A DNA stretch of 5,717 nucleotides from Deltaproteobacteria bacterium. Its GTDB lineage: Bacteria > Desulfobacterota > DSM-4660 > Desulfatiglandales > Desulfatiglandaceae. The stretch lies in assembly GCA_003646995.1 (NCBI GenBank), contig QMLZ01000203.1, positions 1 to 5,717 of the forward strand. The letters are read 5' to 3'. Made by a program: the position numbers and the translations under genes. Within the stretch, counting starts at the first letter, position 1, and each line of letters begins with the position of its first letter. This document shows positions 1 through 5,504 of the stretch, in pieces. Below the pieces are notes generated by a model. That model saw only the letters and a list, made by a program, of their open reading frames with translations. It was not told where the DNA came from and searched no databases.

Positions 1-1890
1 AGAAATGACGGTCATAACCCGTCGCTGGTGAGCAAGTTAGAGGCAAAGGGGATACCGTTTCTCCCGGGCTGGGCTGCCTCGGTGGCAAGGGGTAAAAAGC
101 TGGTCGATGGTGTCACCTTGGGAAGCCTTAATACCTCTGAAAGAAGAATATTTGATTGCGATCTGCTAGTGGCTTCGGCAGGGCTCACGCCCCTTAGCGG
201 CCCTTTATCCACCGTTGGTGCCAAGTTTGCTTATGATCCGCACACCAATTTCTTCCTTCCTACGGAAATTCCACCAAGGGTATTTGCTGCAGGGAGATTA
301 TTGGGTTATGCGGACCCTGCCTCTGTCGAGGCCTCAGGCAAGCTCGCAGGTCTGAGGGCTGCCCAGTGCTGTGGAGTCCAGGTATCCACCAAAGGGGCGG
401 AAGAAGCCATAAAGGAACTCCCCGGGCCTCAAAGAGGCTGCCATATTGTCCACGGACCAGGTATTGGCAAGGGAAGCAAGGCGTTTATTTGTTTCGATGA
501 AGACGGGACTTACAAAATTGCCAGGCAATGTGTACAACAGGGCTTTGATCTGCCTGAACTTGCCAAACGCTTTGGCGTGTTCGGCCTGGGGCCGTCCCAG
601 GGCGGTATCCCCGGCCACAATCTGCCTTTGGTATTGGCGGAACTCAGGGGATCCCATGTGGAGGACTTTTTCCCCACAACGGTGCGTTCTCCCCTGGTAC
701 CCACTTTGATGGCAACGGTGGCGGGGCCCAATCACCAAATATTCAAGAGAACGCCCATGCATGAACTTCAGGAAAAGGCGGGGGCGGTATTCCGTCGTAC
801 TGGAGCCTGGAAGCGAGCTAGATATTTTTCAAAGGATCTCACAAGCAGAGATGAAGTTACAGCAGTTCGGAGATCCGTTGGAATCATAGATGTCTCAACT
901 CTCGGGAAATTCCGCTTGTTCGGTCCCGATGCCCTCAAGGCCTTACAAAGGGTATATATCTCTGACATGAGCCGAGTAAGAGAAGGTAGCTTGAAATACT
1001 CCGCTATGCTCAATTATGACGGTATGATAGTGGATGATGGACTTGTAACCAAGATAGGAGAAAACGACTTTTATTTCACCACTTCCACGGGACGCGCCGG
1101 CAGCACCATCGAATGGTTTAGGTATCACACCAGGTATGACGGATGGGATTTCCATCTTGTCAATCTCACTGACCACCTGGCCGCCATTAACCTTGCTGGC
1201 CCCAAGGCGCGGGAAGTGCTGTCTCGGCTCACTGATGCAGACCTTTCAAACGAGGCATTTCCATATATGGGTTACCGGGAATTCAGGCTCGCGGGTAAGA
1301 TTCCTGTGCGTGCATTGCGAGTGGGTTTTGTAGGTGAGTTGTCTTATGAACTACACTTCCCTGCATCATACGGCGAAAGCGTATGGAACATGCTCCTGAA
1401 GGCAGGTGAAGACTTTGGTATCAGGCCTTTTGGGCTCGAAGCGCAGTTCACTCTGAGGCTCGAAAAGGGCCATATCATCATTGGGCAGGACACAGAGCAG
1501 AGGGTAAATCTGCTTGATCTCGGGCTGGGGTTTCTGTGGGACCGGAGTGATAAGGCCAGCAAGAAGATAGGTGCACCGGCCCTTACTTTTGTTGAGCGCC
1601 AGAAGGGGAGGTTGAAGTTGGTGGGCCTCAGAATGGAGGAACCCTCAAGGACGCCTGGGGACGGGTCAGTGATTAACCAGGGAAATGATGTAGTGGGATA
1701 TGTATGCAGCTCCCGTTACTCACCCACTCTGCAGCAGTCCATTGCCATGGCCTTGGTCATAGACGAACTGGCGCGTGAAGGAACAAAGGTCAATATCTAT
1801 CAGAACGACCATAATAGACCGGTTCGATACAAAGCCACGGTGGTTCGAATGCCTTTTTACGATCCAGAGGGAAAGAGGCTGAGAGAATGA
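1..1890 (+). CDS. soxA: Sarcosine oxidase alpha subunit-like protein, 5'-truncated by the window edge
   Basis: The frame is open from base 1 to the TGA at 1888, giving 629 residues; the GTG at 28 is only the first internal start, so the real start lies upstream. Family alpha subunits have about 960-1000 residues, so roughly a third is missing. Numbering from base 1: residues 1-125 are the end of the NAD/FAD-binding fold (CDLLVASAGLTP near 53-64, AAGRLLG near 96-102). Residues 147-230 match the SoxA linker region (KAFICFDEDG at 160-169). From TPMHEL at 251 to the C-terminus is a GcvT-like folate-binding domain, with IIDVSTLGKF, the DDG motif and VGFVGELSYELH at 441-452. The known family enzyme, with SoxB, D and G, demethylates sarcosine to glycine and passes the one-carbon unit to tetrahydrofolate. 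The exact N-methyl substrate and electron acceptor here are unknown. It is probably the A gene of a soxBDAG-type operon. Confidence 0.88.
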   Translation, partial: RNDGHNPSLVSKLEAKGIPFLPGWAASVARGKKLVDGVTLGSLNTSERRIFDCDLLVASAGLTPLSGPLSTVGAKFAYDPHTNFFLPTEIPPRVFAAGRLLGYADPASVEASGKLAGLRAAQCCGVQVSTKGAEEAIKELPGPQRGCHIVHGPGIGKGSKAFICFDEDGTYKIARQCVQQGFDLPELAKRFGVFGLGPSQGGIPGHNLPLVLAELRGSHVEDFFPTTVRSPLVPTLMATVAGPNHQIFKRTPMHELQEKAGAVFRRTGAWKRARYFSKDLTSRDEVTAVRRSVGIIDVSTLGKFRLFGPDALKALQRVYISDMSRVREGSLKYSAMLNYDGMIVDDGLVTKIGENDFYFTTSTGRAGSTIEWFRYHTRYDGWDFHLVNLTDHLAAINLAGPKAREVLSRLTDADLSNEAFPYMGYREFRLAGKIPVRALRVGFVGELSYELHFPASYGESVWNMLLKAGEDFGIRPFGLEAQFTLRLEKGHIIIGQDTEQRVNLLDLGLGFLWDRSDKASKKIGAPALTFVERQKGRLKLVGLRMEEPSRTPGDGSVINQGNDVVGYVCSSRYSPTLQQSIAMALVIDELAREGTKVNIYQNDHNRPVRYKATVVRMPFYDPEGKRLRE

Positions 1891-1922
1891 CGGCTAGCTC
1901 GCCTTTTGCGGCTGTATTGTGA
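1887..1922 (+). other. 11-codon mini-ORF in ATGA overlap with soxA stop
   Basis: ATG at 1887 overlaps the soxA stop (ATGA) and is preceded by AGAGG at 1874-1878 with an 8-nt spacing, a textbook translational-coupling arrangement. The reading frame encodes MTASSPFAAVL and stops at 1920-1922. Gamma subunits commonly have a short Ser-Pro-hydrophobic motif near the N-terminus (RVSPI in the real soxG downstream), so this may be the decayed original start of soxG, or simply a coincidence. It is not in the same frame as the soxG ORF at 2116. No function is claimed. Confidence 0.25.
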
Positions 1923-1963
1923 TGGGATTATGAGCCCGTCAGCCGAGGAATTCCCGAAGGCTT

Positions 1964-2100
1964 AGGAATGCTGGAATGGTGGAATAGTGGAATAATGGGA
2001 CATTGGAATAGTAGAGTGGTGGAATAGTGGAACGCCTGTCCGCCATGGTTTTGCGCGGAATGGAATAATGAAATAGTGGAAATATTGGAATGTTGGATTT
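1964..2100 (+). repeat. Degenerate 8-bp tandem repeat, unit TGGAATRN, in two blocks
   Basis: Nine consecutive 8-bp units run from 1964 to 2035 in strict register. Units at 1980, 2004 and 2020 are exactly TGGAATAG; variants include TGGAATGG, TGGAATAA, TGGGACAT, TAGAGTGG and TGGAACGC. A 25-bp non-repeat segment (2036-2060) interrupts, then five more 8-bp units follow at 2061-2100 with a one-base register shift. Both strands have spurious open frames through the tract because 8-bp units rotate the codons; these are not genes. The tract fills most of the 225-bp soxA-soxG gap and ends directly at the soxG ribosome-binding site. It is probably a slippage-prone minisatellite; any regulatory effect is inference. 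Confidence 0.85.
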
Positions 2101-2111
2101 GGAGAGGAAGG
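2101..2111 (+). promoter_or_regulatory. Ribosome-binding site of soxG, abutting the repeat tract
   Basis: The purine-rich string GGAGAGGAAGG lies immediately after the last repeat unit. Its GGAG/GAGG core sits about 8 nt before the ATG at 2116, which fixes that start. The GGA-rich composition continues that of the repeat, so the site may have arisen from repeat sequence (inference). Confidence 0.7.
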
Positions 2112-2115
2112 TACC

Positions 2116-2727
2116 ATGGAAATTCAAAGAGTATCACCAATAAAGTTCAAGACGAAACCAGTTGAGATTGAGTCGCGCGACGGTTGGGAAGTAGCCCTTT
2201 ACTATGGCAAGGGCACAGGCCCCCTTTTGATAGACTTAAGCCATTGCCGCAAGTGGGACTTGCAGGACTCCAATTTATCTAGGTTCCGGCCATTTGGGAT
2301 CAGTATCCCTGATAAACCTGGCCAATGCGTGTTCAACAACGGCATCTTAGTTAATCGCATGAACAGAACGCAATGCTATATCTGGGAGCTGGCCGCAAAC
2401 AAGCTACGGCCACCAAGGTCCGTTTCTTACACTGATATCACCGATGGCCATGCCCTACTTGCAGTCACCGGTCCTTCGGCCCTAGAGATAATGGAACGCG
2501 TTACCAATCTTGATCTGGGGGCCCCTTCCCTTTCTCCCCCCTGTTTACTCCAAGGTCCTGTTTTCCATATCCCGTGCCAGGTTGTTCTACTGTCAAGATC
2601 TAGCACTGGAGCGACAATCTTATTCTCATTTTCTCGTGGATATGGCCAGTCCGTAGCTGATGCATTACTTCATTCAGGAAGAGACCTCGGCCTTACTCCT
2701 GGAGGTGAATCAGAGCTCAAACTTTAG
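2116..2727 (+). CDS. soxG: Sarcosine oxidase gamma subunit-like protein
   Basis: The 203-residue protein is the usual size for SoxG. The best family match is YTDITDGHALLAVTGPSALEI (from residue 105), the conserved stretch of gamma subunits and a weak version of the GcvT-like fold; RVSPI near the N-terminus and the C-terminal RGYGQSVADALLHSGRDLGL segment also fit. In the heterotetrameric enzyme gamma packs against alpha and beta and carries no cofactor of its own. The ATG is chosen because GGAGAGGAAGG precedes it at good spacing. Gene order after soxA is canonical, but the gap is unusually long and repeat-filled for genes that are normally overlapping or nearly so. Five cysteines and divergent middle residues (DLSHCRKWDLQD) suggest a distant branch of the family. 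It is last in its operon; the next gene is convergent. Confidence 0.78.
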   Translation: MEIQRVSPIKFKTKPVEIESRDGWEVALYYGKGTGPLLIDLSHCRKWDLQDSNLSRFRPFGISIPDKPGQCVFNNGILVNRMNRTQCYIWELAANKLRPPRSVSYTDITDGHALLAVTGPSALEIMERVTNLDLGAPSLSPPCLLQGPVFHIPCQVVLLSRSSTGATILFSFSRGYGQSVADALLHSGRDLGLTPGGESELKL

Positions 2728-2814
2728 ACTTTAGCCGGATCAAGTTCTTTGGCTTACACCCCTGCTCATGCGGTGGCTGTTTTTGCTTGTGCTCAATTTC
2801 ACCTTTTGCTCAGG

Positions 2815-3672
2815 TTATCTATTTTCTAGGTAAACCAGCAACCCCACAGAAAGGATAATCAACCCTGCCCCCCAGTAAAAATAAATCCCTGGGAACTCAC
2901 CCATAAAGGCCATACCCCCCAGGGTCGCAAGAACAGGTTCCAGGAGAAGTGCAAGGTTGACCTTGTAGATCTCAATATGTCTCGATGCCCAGTTAAGGAG
3001 TGAATGGCCCGTAAGATTTGGCCCCAGTGCAAGGAGGACGATCATGATCCAGCTTATGGTACTATAGCCGCTGAGCCTTTCTCCTGTGGCCAATAAATAG
3101 ATGAGGCAGAATACTGAGGCGGCGCCATAGACTTGAATGAGATATTTGGCAAAATCAGGATCTGCTTTAAACATGCGAGCGATCATCAGGTACAGGGCGA
3201 CGAATGCAGCCGAGGAGATGGCGAGCAAATCCCCCAATAGCCTGCTATGCATGAGGGCCACGTCAGATGAAACGATCAAATACATGCCTACTCCAGCAAG
3301 CAGGAAAAAGGGTAGCGTGGATCTGGGAGGCGCCTCCTTCAGAAACAAGGCTGAAAAAAGGGCTGCAAATAATGGATGAGTGCCTTGCAAGAAAATGGAG
3401 TTGGCAATAGTTGTCATCTGAAGAGAGGCTATCCACGTGATAAAATGACCCGCTAGGAAAAACCCTGCCAACACATATTGCCACCGAAACCCGTGAATGG
3501 AGGAGGACAGTCCTCGCCTGCATGCATGCACAGGAAACAGTACGCCCATGGTGATAAAGACCCGGTAAAATGCTATCACACCAAAAGGCACTGCGCCTGC
3601 CCACCGAACAAGAAGAGAACTACTTGAGGCAATCAGCACTCCGGTGATAAGTAGCCCATATATCCTGGCCAT
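2815..3672 (-). CDS. EamA/DMT-superfamily membrane transporter
   Basis: The 285-residue, very hydrophobic protein has about ten predicted transmembrane helices (roughly 4-22, 29-49, 64-85, 88-111, 117-136, 144-166, 174-197, 204-228, 238-258, 263-282), the 5+5 inverted-duplication layout of drug/metabolite transporters. Family signatures are visible: FYRVFITMGVLF in helix 2, ANSIFLQGTHPLFAALFSALFLKE in helix 4, and ALGPNLTGHSLLNWA with LLEPVLATL in the second EamA half. It sits in the cytoplasmic membrane and probably exports or imports a small metabolite or amino acid; the substrate cannot be read from sequence. The ATG at 3672 has no convincing Shine-Dalgarno (a GGGGG run is about 14 nt upstream), but it gives a complete first helix and the next Met is at residue 42. 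It is monocistronic in view and divergent from iclR. Confidence 0.88.
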   Translation of the reverse strand: MARIYGLLITGVLIASSSSLLVRWAGAVPFGVIAFYRVFITMGVLFPVHACRRGLSSSIHGFRWQYVLAGFFLAGHFITWIASLQMTTIANSIFLQGTHPLFAALFSALFLKEAPPRSTLPFFLLAGVGMYLIVSSDVALMHSRLLGDLLAISSAAFVALYLMIARMFKADPDFAKYLIQVYGAASVFCLIYLLATGERLSGYSTISWIMIVLLALGPNLTGHSLLNWASRHIEIYKVNLALLLEPVLATLGGMAFMGEFPGIYFYWGAGLIILSVGLLVYLENR

Positions 3673-3703
3673 GTTATCTTAAGTAAACCCCCGCTTTCTA
3701 ATA

Positions 3704-3805
3704 TCTCCCCATTTGGTTGGGACTGGTGGTCAAAGCCTAGTAGTTAAGCTTTGGGCTTACAAGAAAAATAATGCGCCCCTGGGTCCCACCAAATCTAAGG
3801 GGAGA
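3704..3805. repeat. Long imperfect inverted repeat between divergent genes
   Basis: The left arm at 3704-3723 (TCTCCCC followed by ATTTGGTTGGGAC) pairs with the right arm at 3783-3805 (GTCCCACCAAAT, then CTAA, then GGGGAGA). That gives 19 base pairs interrupted by a 1-nt bulge (T at 3717/3718) and a 4-nt bulge (3795-3798). The 59-nt interior contains a smaller stem, AAGCC at 3733-3737 with GGCTT at 3754-3758, so a branched structure is possible. No T-run follows on either strand, so it is not an intrinsic terminator. It could be an RNA structure in a leader, a cruciform, or a small non-autonomous repeat element. I do not recognise a known riboswitch or tRNA. Confidence 0.65.
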
Positions 3806-3820
3806 AAAAAAATCGGTCAA
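3792..3820 (-). promoter_or_regulatory. Possible sigma-70 promoter of the DMT transporter
   Basis: On the minus strand, TTGACC (3820-3815) is followed after 17 bp by TAGATT (3797-3792), a 5/6 and a 4/6 match to the -35 and -10 hexamers. A transcript would start near 3785, inside the right arm of the inverted repeat, with a leader of about 110 nt. The -10 match is modest, so this is tentative. Confidence 0.35.
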
Positions 3821-3826
3821 AAGGTA

Positions 3827-3855
3827 TTGACACGAAATTTTAAAAGTTATATGCT
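3827..3855 (+). promoter_or_regulatory. Sigma-70-type promoter of iclR
   Basis: A perfect -35 TTGACA (3827-3832), a 17-bp spacer and -10 TATGCT (3850-3855) lie directly upstream of the IclR gene. The predicted transcription start is about 3861-3863, leaving a leader of only about 23 nt. The palindromic operator at 3875-3891 lies just downstream of the start point, suited to blocking transcription initiation or early elongation. Confidence 0.75.
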
Positions 3856-3874
3856 CCCAAAAAAACTGAACATA

Positions 3875-3891
3875 ATTTCATATTATGAAAC
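3875..3891. promoter_or_regulatory. Palindromic operator overlapping the iclR start codon
   Basis: TTTCATA-T-TATGAAA is a perfect 7+1+7 palindrome at 3876-3890, and its right half contains the iclR ATG (3885-3887). Its reverse complement over 17 bp matches the site at 4661-4677 at 16 of 17 positions. IclR-family regulators typically bind short palindromes of about this size, so autoregulation by the adjacent IclR protein is the natural inference. Confidence 0.7.
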
Positions 3892-4634
3892 TCTCATCTT
3901 TAGACAAGAGTTTAAGAATCATTGACCTTCTGGCCCAAAACCCAAAAGGTCTTACCCTGGCAGCAATATCCCAGGCATTACAGATTCCTAGCAGTACCGC
4001 CCACCACATCTTAGCAACCTTTGTTTCCCATGGATATGTCTCCAAAGACCCTGAGACCAGGAAGTATTCGCTAGGGTTTAAATTCGTTTCCGTCAGCAAA
4101 ACTATCTTGGAAAACCTCGACGTTCGTCAGATTGCACATGACTATTTAGTAAAACTTCACGAAAGGTGCAGGGAGAGCGTCTTCCTGGCAGTCTTACGCG
4201 ATGGCAAGATCGCTTATATCGACCGAATCAATTATCTCAGTGGACTCTCCCTTGCTACTAATGTGGGCTTTACAACAGAGCCCCATGCTACTGCCGGGGG
4301 AAAGGTCCTCCTTTCCGGTCTGAGCCGGCAAGAGATCGAACGGATTTACAGGTCTAGACGCCTTCGTCGCTATGGGAAAAATACAATAACGGCCTTGCAC
4401 GACCTTTTCAAAGAGCTGGAAAAGGTAAGACAACAAGGGTACGCCATCGACGATGAGGAGTATTATGAAGGGGTTAGATGCGTGGGCGCGCCAATTTGTG
4501 CCGGAGGCAAGATTATAGCGGCCCTTAGCATTACGGGCTCAGTCTTTTCCATGACAATGGAGAGAATTCAAGATGAATTGATAGAGCTCGCGGTAGAAAC
4601 GGCAATGGAAATCTCTTCCCAAATGAAGTGGTAA
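3885..4634 (+). CDS. IclR-family transcriptional regulator
   Basis: The 249-residue protein has the family's standard two-domain layout and length. Residues 5-64 form the N-terminal winged helix-turn-helix (LDKSLRIIDLL opening, helix-turn-helix about 25-46 with IPSSTAHHILATF, wing ending RKYSLG). Residues about 75-249 form the GAF-like effector domain, with HATAGGKVLLSGL, the GYAIDDEEYYEGVRCVGAPI signature and the AALSITG strand. It should bind DNA as a dimer or tetramer and respond to a small carboxylic or aromatic-type metabolite, as many relatives do; the ligand here is unknown. The ATG is the only ATG, GTG or TTG that retains the full HTH, since an in-frame TAA lies at 3873, yet no Shine-Dalgarno is visible and the start codon lies inside the palindrome. 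It is 58 bp upstream of porG and codirectional, and probably regulates that operon and itself. Confidence 0.93.
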   Translation: MKLSSLDKSLRIIDLLAQNPKGLTLAAISQALQIPSSTAHHILATFVSHGYVSKDPETRKYSLGFKFVSVSKTILENLDVRQIAHDYLVKLHERCRESVFLAVLRDGKIAYIDRINYLSGLSLATNVGFTTEPHATAGGKVLLSGLSRQEIERIYRSRRLRRYGKNTITALHDLFKELEKVRQQGYAIDDEEYYEGVRCVGAPICAGGKIIAALSITGSVFSMTMERIQDELIELAVETAMEISSQMKW

Positions 4635-4660
4635 TTTTTTTGCGTATAGTTGTGAAGCTT

Positions 4661-4677
4661 ATTTCATAATATGAAAT
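4661..4677. promoter_or_regulatory. Palindromic operator upstream of porG
   Basis: ATTTCATA-A-TATGAAAT is a perfect 8+1+8 palindrome. It ends 4 bp before the porG ribosome-binding site and covers a possible -10 (CATAAT, 4665-4670), though no good -35 is present at 17 bp. It is the near twin of the site at 3875-3891, which ties the IclR gene to the oxidoreductase operon. Binding here could repress transcription, or translation access if the RNA also folds. Confidence 0.7.
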
Positions 4678-4681
4678 CAAT

Positions 4682-4695
4682 AGGAGCAAAATGTG
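4682..4695 (+). promoter_or_regulatory. Ribosome-binding site and GTG start of porG with overlapping ATG-TGA
   Basis: AGGAG at 4682-4686 is followed after 6 nt by GTG at 4693. Two bases earlier, ATG at 4691 is followed at once by TGA (a start-stop pair in another frame). The porG frame can begin only at the GTG, because homologous PorG proteins start a few residues before the GRGGQG motif, as this one does. Confidence 0.65.
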
Positions 4696-5247
4696 AAAGA
4701 AATCTGTATTTACGGTAGAGGTGGACAGGGTTCTCTGGTTCTCGCCCAATTTATGGCAATAGCAGCCTTAGAGGACAATAAATACGGACAGGCCTTTCCT
4801 TTTCTGGGCGGAGGGGGAGAAAGAAGAGGCAAGCCTATCATGGCCTTTTGCAGGTTGGACAATACCCCTATTAGACTGAGGAGCCGAGTTAGTCAAGCTG
4901 ATTACCTTATTGTACAAGATGCTACTATTTTCAAAGACGAACCTGTCCTTGATAAGGTCAAACCTGGGGGAATTGTATTAGTGAATACAGAAAGGAAGCC
5001 AGAAGAACTCGGCATAGCAAAAGATGTCTGTGTGCATACTGTACAAGCAGAGAAACTCGCACGTGAAATCCTTGGTCGCCCTATCATGAATACAGCTCTT
5101 CTGGGGGCCTTCGCTGCTGTGACAAAGGAGCTCAGTTTGGAAGCTACGTTGAAGGCTGTTCGAAAAAAGTTCCCGGGAGAGTTAGGGGAGAACAATGCTT
5201 GGGTGGTAGAGAAAACTTACAAGGCACTCGTTGGGGGTCATTCATAA
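4693..5247 (+). CDS. porG: 2-oxoacid:ferredoxin oxidoreductase gamma subunit (PorG type)
   Basis: The 184-residue protein is full length for the gamma subunit of pyruvate/2-oxoacid ferredoxin oxidoreductases. It opens with the hallmark IYGRGGQG (GRGGQG at 8-13), followed by QAFPFLGGGGERRGKPIMAF (33-52), PIRLRSRVSQADYLIVQD and a C-terminal NTALLGAFAAVT segment. Gamma forms a Rossmann-like domain of the cytoplasmic heterotetramer that decarboxylates a 2-oxoacid to an acyl-CoA and reduces ferredoxin. The loop before ERRG has four glycines, about two residues more than the FFGxERRG I would expect. It is the first gene of the operon, starts with GTG, and its stop overlaps porD by one base (TAATG). 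Pyruvate is the default substrate; an aromatic or branched-chain 2-oxoacid cannot be excluded. Confidence 0.9.
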   Translation: MKEICIYGRGGQGSLVLAQFMAIAALEDNKYGQAFPFLGGGGERRGKPIMAFCRLDNTPIRLRSRVSQADYLIVQDATIFKDEPVLDKVKPGGIVLVNTERKPEELGIAKDVCVHTVQAEKLAREILGRPIMNTALLGAFAAVTKELSLEATLKAVRKKFPGELGENNAWVVEKTYKALVGGHS

Positions 5248-5504
5248 TGAGAATAACCATGGGAGCTGTTGTGGCTGGTGGAACCTCACTTGAGTACAAA
5301 ACCGGGTCATGGCGCGATCAACGCCCTATTATCGATCAAGATCTATGCAAAAAATGTGGCATTTGTGAAAGTGTCTGCCCTGACAGTTCGGTTCACGAAC
5401 AAGACGAAATCTATTTCATTGACTATGACTACTGCAAGGGTTGTGGTCTTTGCGCCTATGAATGCCCGGCTGATGCAATCAAGATGATCCCGGAGGAAAA
5501 ATAA
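5247..5504 (+). CDS. porD: 2-oxoacid:ferredoxin oxidoreductase delta subunit, 2x[4Fe-4S] ferredoxin (PorD type)
   Basis: The 85-residue protein has the canonical PorD opening (GAVVAGGTSLEYKTGSWR, 6-23), then two ferredoxin motifs: CKKCGICESVCP (Cys 34, 37, 40, 44) and CKGCGLCAYECP (Cys 63, 66, 69, 73). All eight ligand cysteines are present, so two [4Fe-4S] clusters should carry electrons from the thiamine diphosphate site to external ferredoxin. The ATG at 5247 shares its A with the porG stop, has GGGGGT about 8 nt upstream and starts at the conserved N-terminus; an in-frame start at 5199 would add 16 residues unlike the family. It is followed with zero spacing by porA, showing a single transcript and likely translational coupling. 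Confidence 0.95.
   Translation: MRITMGAVVAGGTSLEYKTGSWRDQRPIIDQDLCKKCGICESVCPDSSVHEQDEIYFIDYDYCKGCGLCAYECPADAIKMIPEEK

Noticed and set aside
1888..1945. Hairpin after soxA (TGACGG with CCGTCA, or CGGCTG with CAGCCG)
   Set aside because: Both stems are only 6 bp, share bases at 1940-1941 and have long loops of 25-42 nt with no T-run; there is no support as a terminator or regulatory RNA.
1928..2140. Minus-strand open frames through the soxA-soxG gap
   Set aside because: They translate the octamer repeat into low-complexity IPLFHYS-like peptides without ribosome-binding sites; they are repeat artefacts.
2728..2814. Intrinsic terminator between convergent soxG and the transporter gene
   Set aside because: Only a 4-bp stem (CACC...GGTG around 2757-2775) is visible and it lacks a proper T-run after the stem on either strand.
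3711..3794. tRNA-like or 5S-like look (AGTTAAGCTTTGGGC inside, GTCCCACCA at the right end)
   Set aside because: There is no T-loop GTTCRA motif, no anticodon arm of correct size and no full cloverleaf or 5S helices; the long outer stem is treated as an inverted repeat instead.
4605..4641. Terminator after iclR (seven T residues at 4635-4641)
   Set aside because: The preceding stem is at best CTTC/GAAG, too short to support termination; readthrough into porG cannot be excluded.
5199..5246. Earlier in-frame start for porD overlapping the end of porG by about 49 bp
   Set aside because: The added 16 residues do not resemble PorD N-termini, while ATG at 5247 begins right at the conserved GAVV...GTSLEYKTGSW region with a purine-rich site upstream.
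5240..5254. ATTCATAATGAGAAT as a third copy of the IclR operator
   Set aside because: It breaks the palindrome at several positions and sits at the porG-porD overlap inside the operon; the resemblance is likely chance.
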